NCBI GenBank assembly: GCA_013115135.1
Contig: JABANP010000456.1
Span: 1-42,441, forward strand
Source: Perkinsus olseni
Lineage: Eukaryota; Perkinsozoa; Perkinsida; Perkinsidae
DNA: 42,441 nt
Reading direction: 5' to 3'
Shown: positions 42,294 to 42,441 of the stretch, one piece after another
Layout: each line of letters starts with the position of its first letter
Numbering within the stretch: position 1 is the stretch's first letter
Made by a program: the position numbers and the translations under genes
The notes under the pieces: generated by a model
Database searches by the model: none
What the model was told of the DNA's origin: nothing
What the model saw: the letters and a program-made list of their open reading frames with translations, nothing else

Positions 42294-42441
42294 GTAAGGG
42301 CTGGGCGGGTTAGTAATGATGTCATTGAAATTATGTCAATTTGAATTTGCGGTGATTGGCTCACTAGATGAAACTGAGGCCCCTGTTTAATGGAAAAGCA
42401 CTGCGAAGGCCAATTCTCCCTTCCGATACAGGGCGTGTTGC

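Overview
The window is nuclear DNA of an intron-rich eukaryote, most probably an alveolate of the Perkinsus/dinoflagellate lineage. The best clue is the large gene at 22.7-29.9 kb. Its order (acidic N-terminus, SPRY domain, a block reading VGLPDQGVF, Lys/Glu coiled coil, C-terminal block with AEDWQLLNLR, Gly/Tyr-rich tail) is what I recall of hnRNP U-like proteins from dinoflagellates and perkinsids. I ran no search, so the species is an inference. Genes were found by joining exons across GT-AG introns, many of 43-63 nt, and checking that codon phase carries through every junction. No single open frame shows any of these proteins whole.

Layout. Minus strand, 1.1-15.6 kb: a PAF-acetylhydrolase (1063-3471), a membrin/GOSR2-type SNARE (3754-7240), a small unknown gene (8900-9331), a family of paralogous unknown genes of which one carries a signal peptide and is intact (9796-10763), one looks broken (11505-12446) and one is a 5'-truncated copy (15078-15600), and a small Cys-rich secreted protein (13543-14252). 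Plus strand, 15.8-29.9 kb, starting head-to-head with the minus block: a GPR107/108-type seven-transmembrane protein (15805-20288), a dual-specificity phosphatase (20404-21835) and the hnRNP U-like gene (22723-29885). From 29.9 kb on, coding evidence is thin: a 191-codon open frame, a decayed retroelement with a YVDD reverse-transcriptase motif, two short multi-exon gene fragments, and exons of a gene that may run off the right edge.

The main discovery is in the introns. Several share sequence: a family with the word GTATCTTAGGTTGA or its complement TCAACCTAAGATAC, in which the 5' splice GT and the 3' splice AG|ATAC fall in inverted repeats; many introns hold a tRNA T-arm/B-box-like stretch in either orientation; two further short motifs (AATTTCGTGGCGCGCG and CGGAGCGAAG) also recur mainly in introns. 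Together they look like introner elements, mobile sequences that create introns. The long first intron of the SNARE gene holds a tandem array of such units and a 328-bp-arm foldback element.
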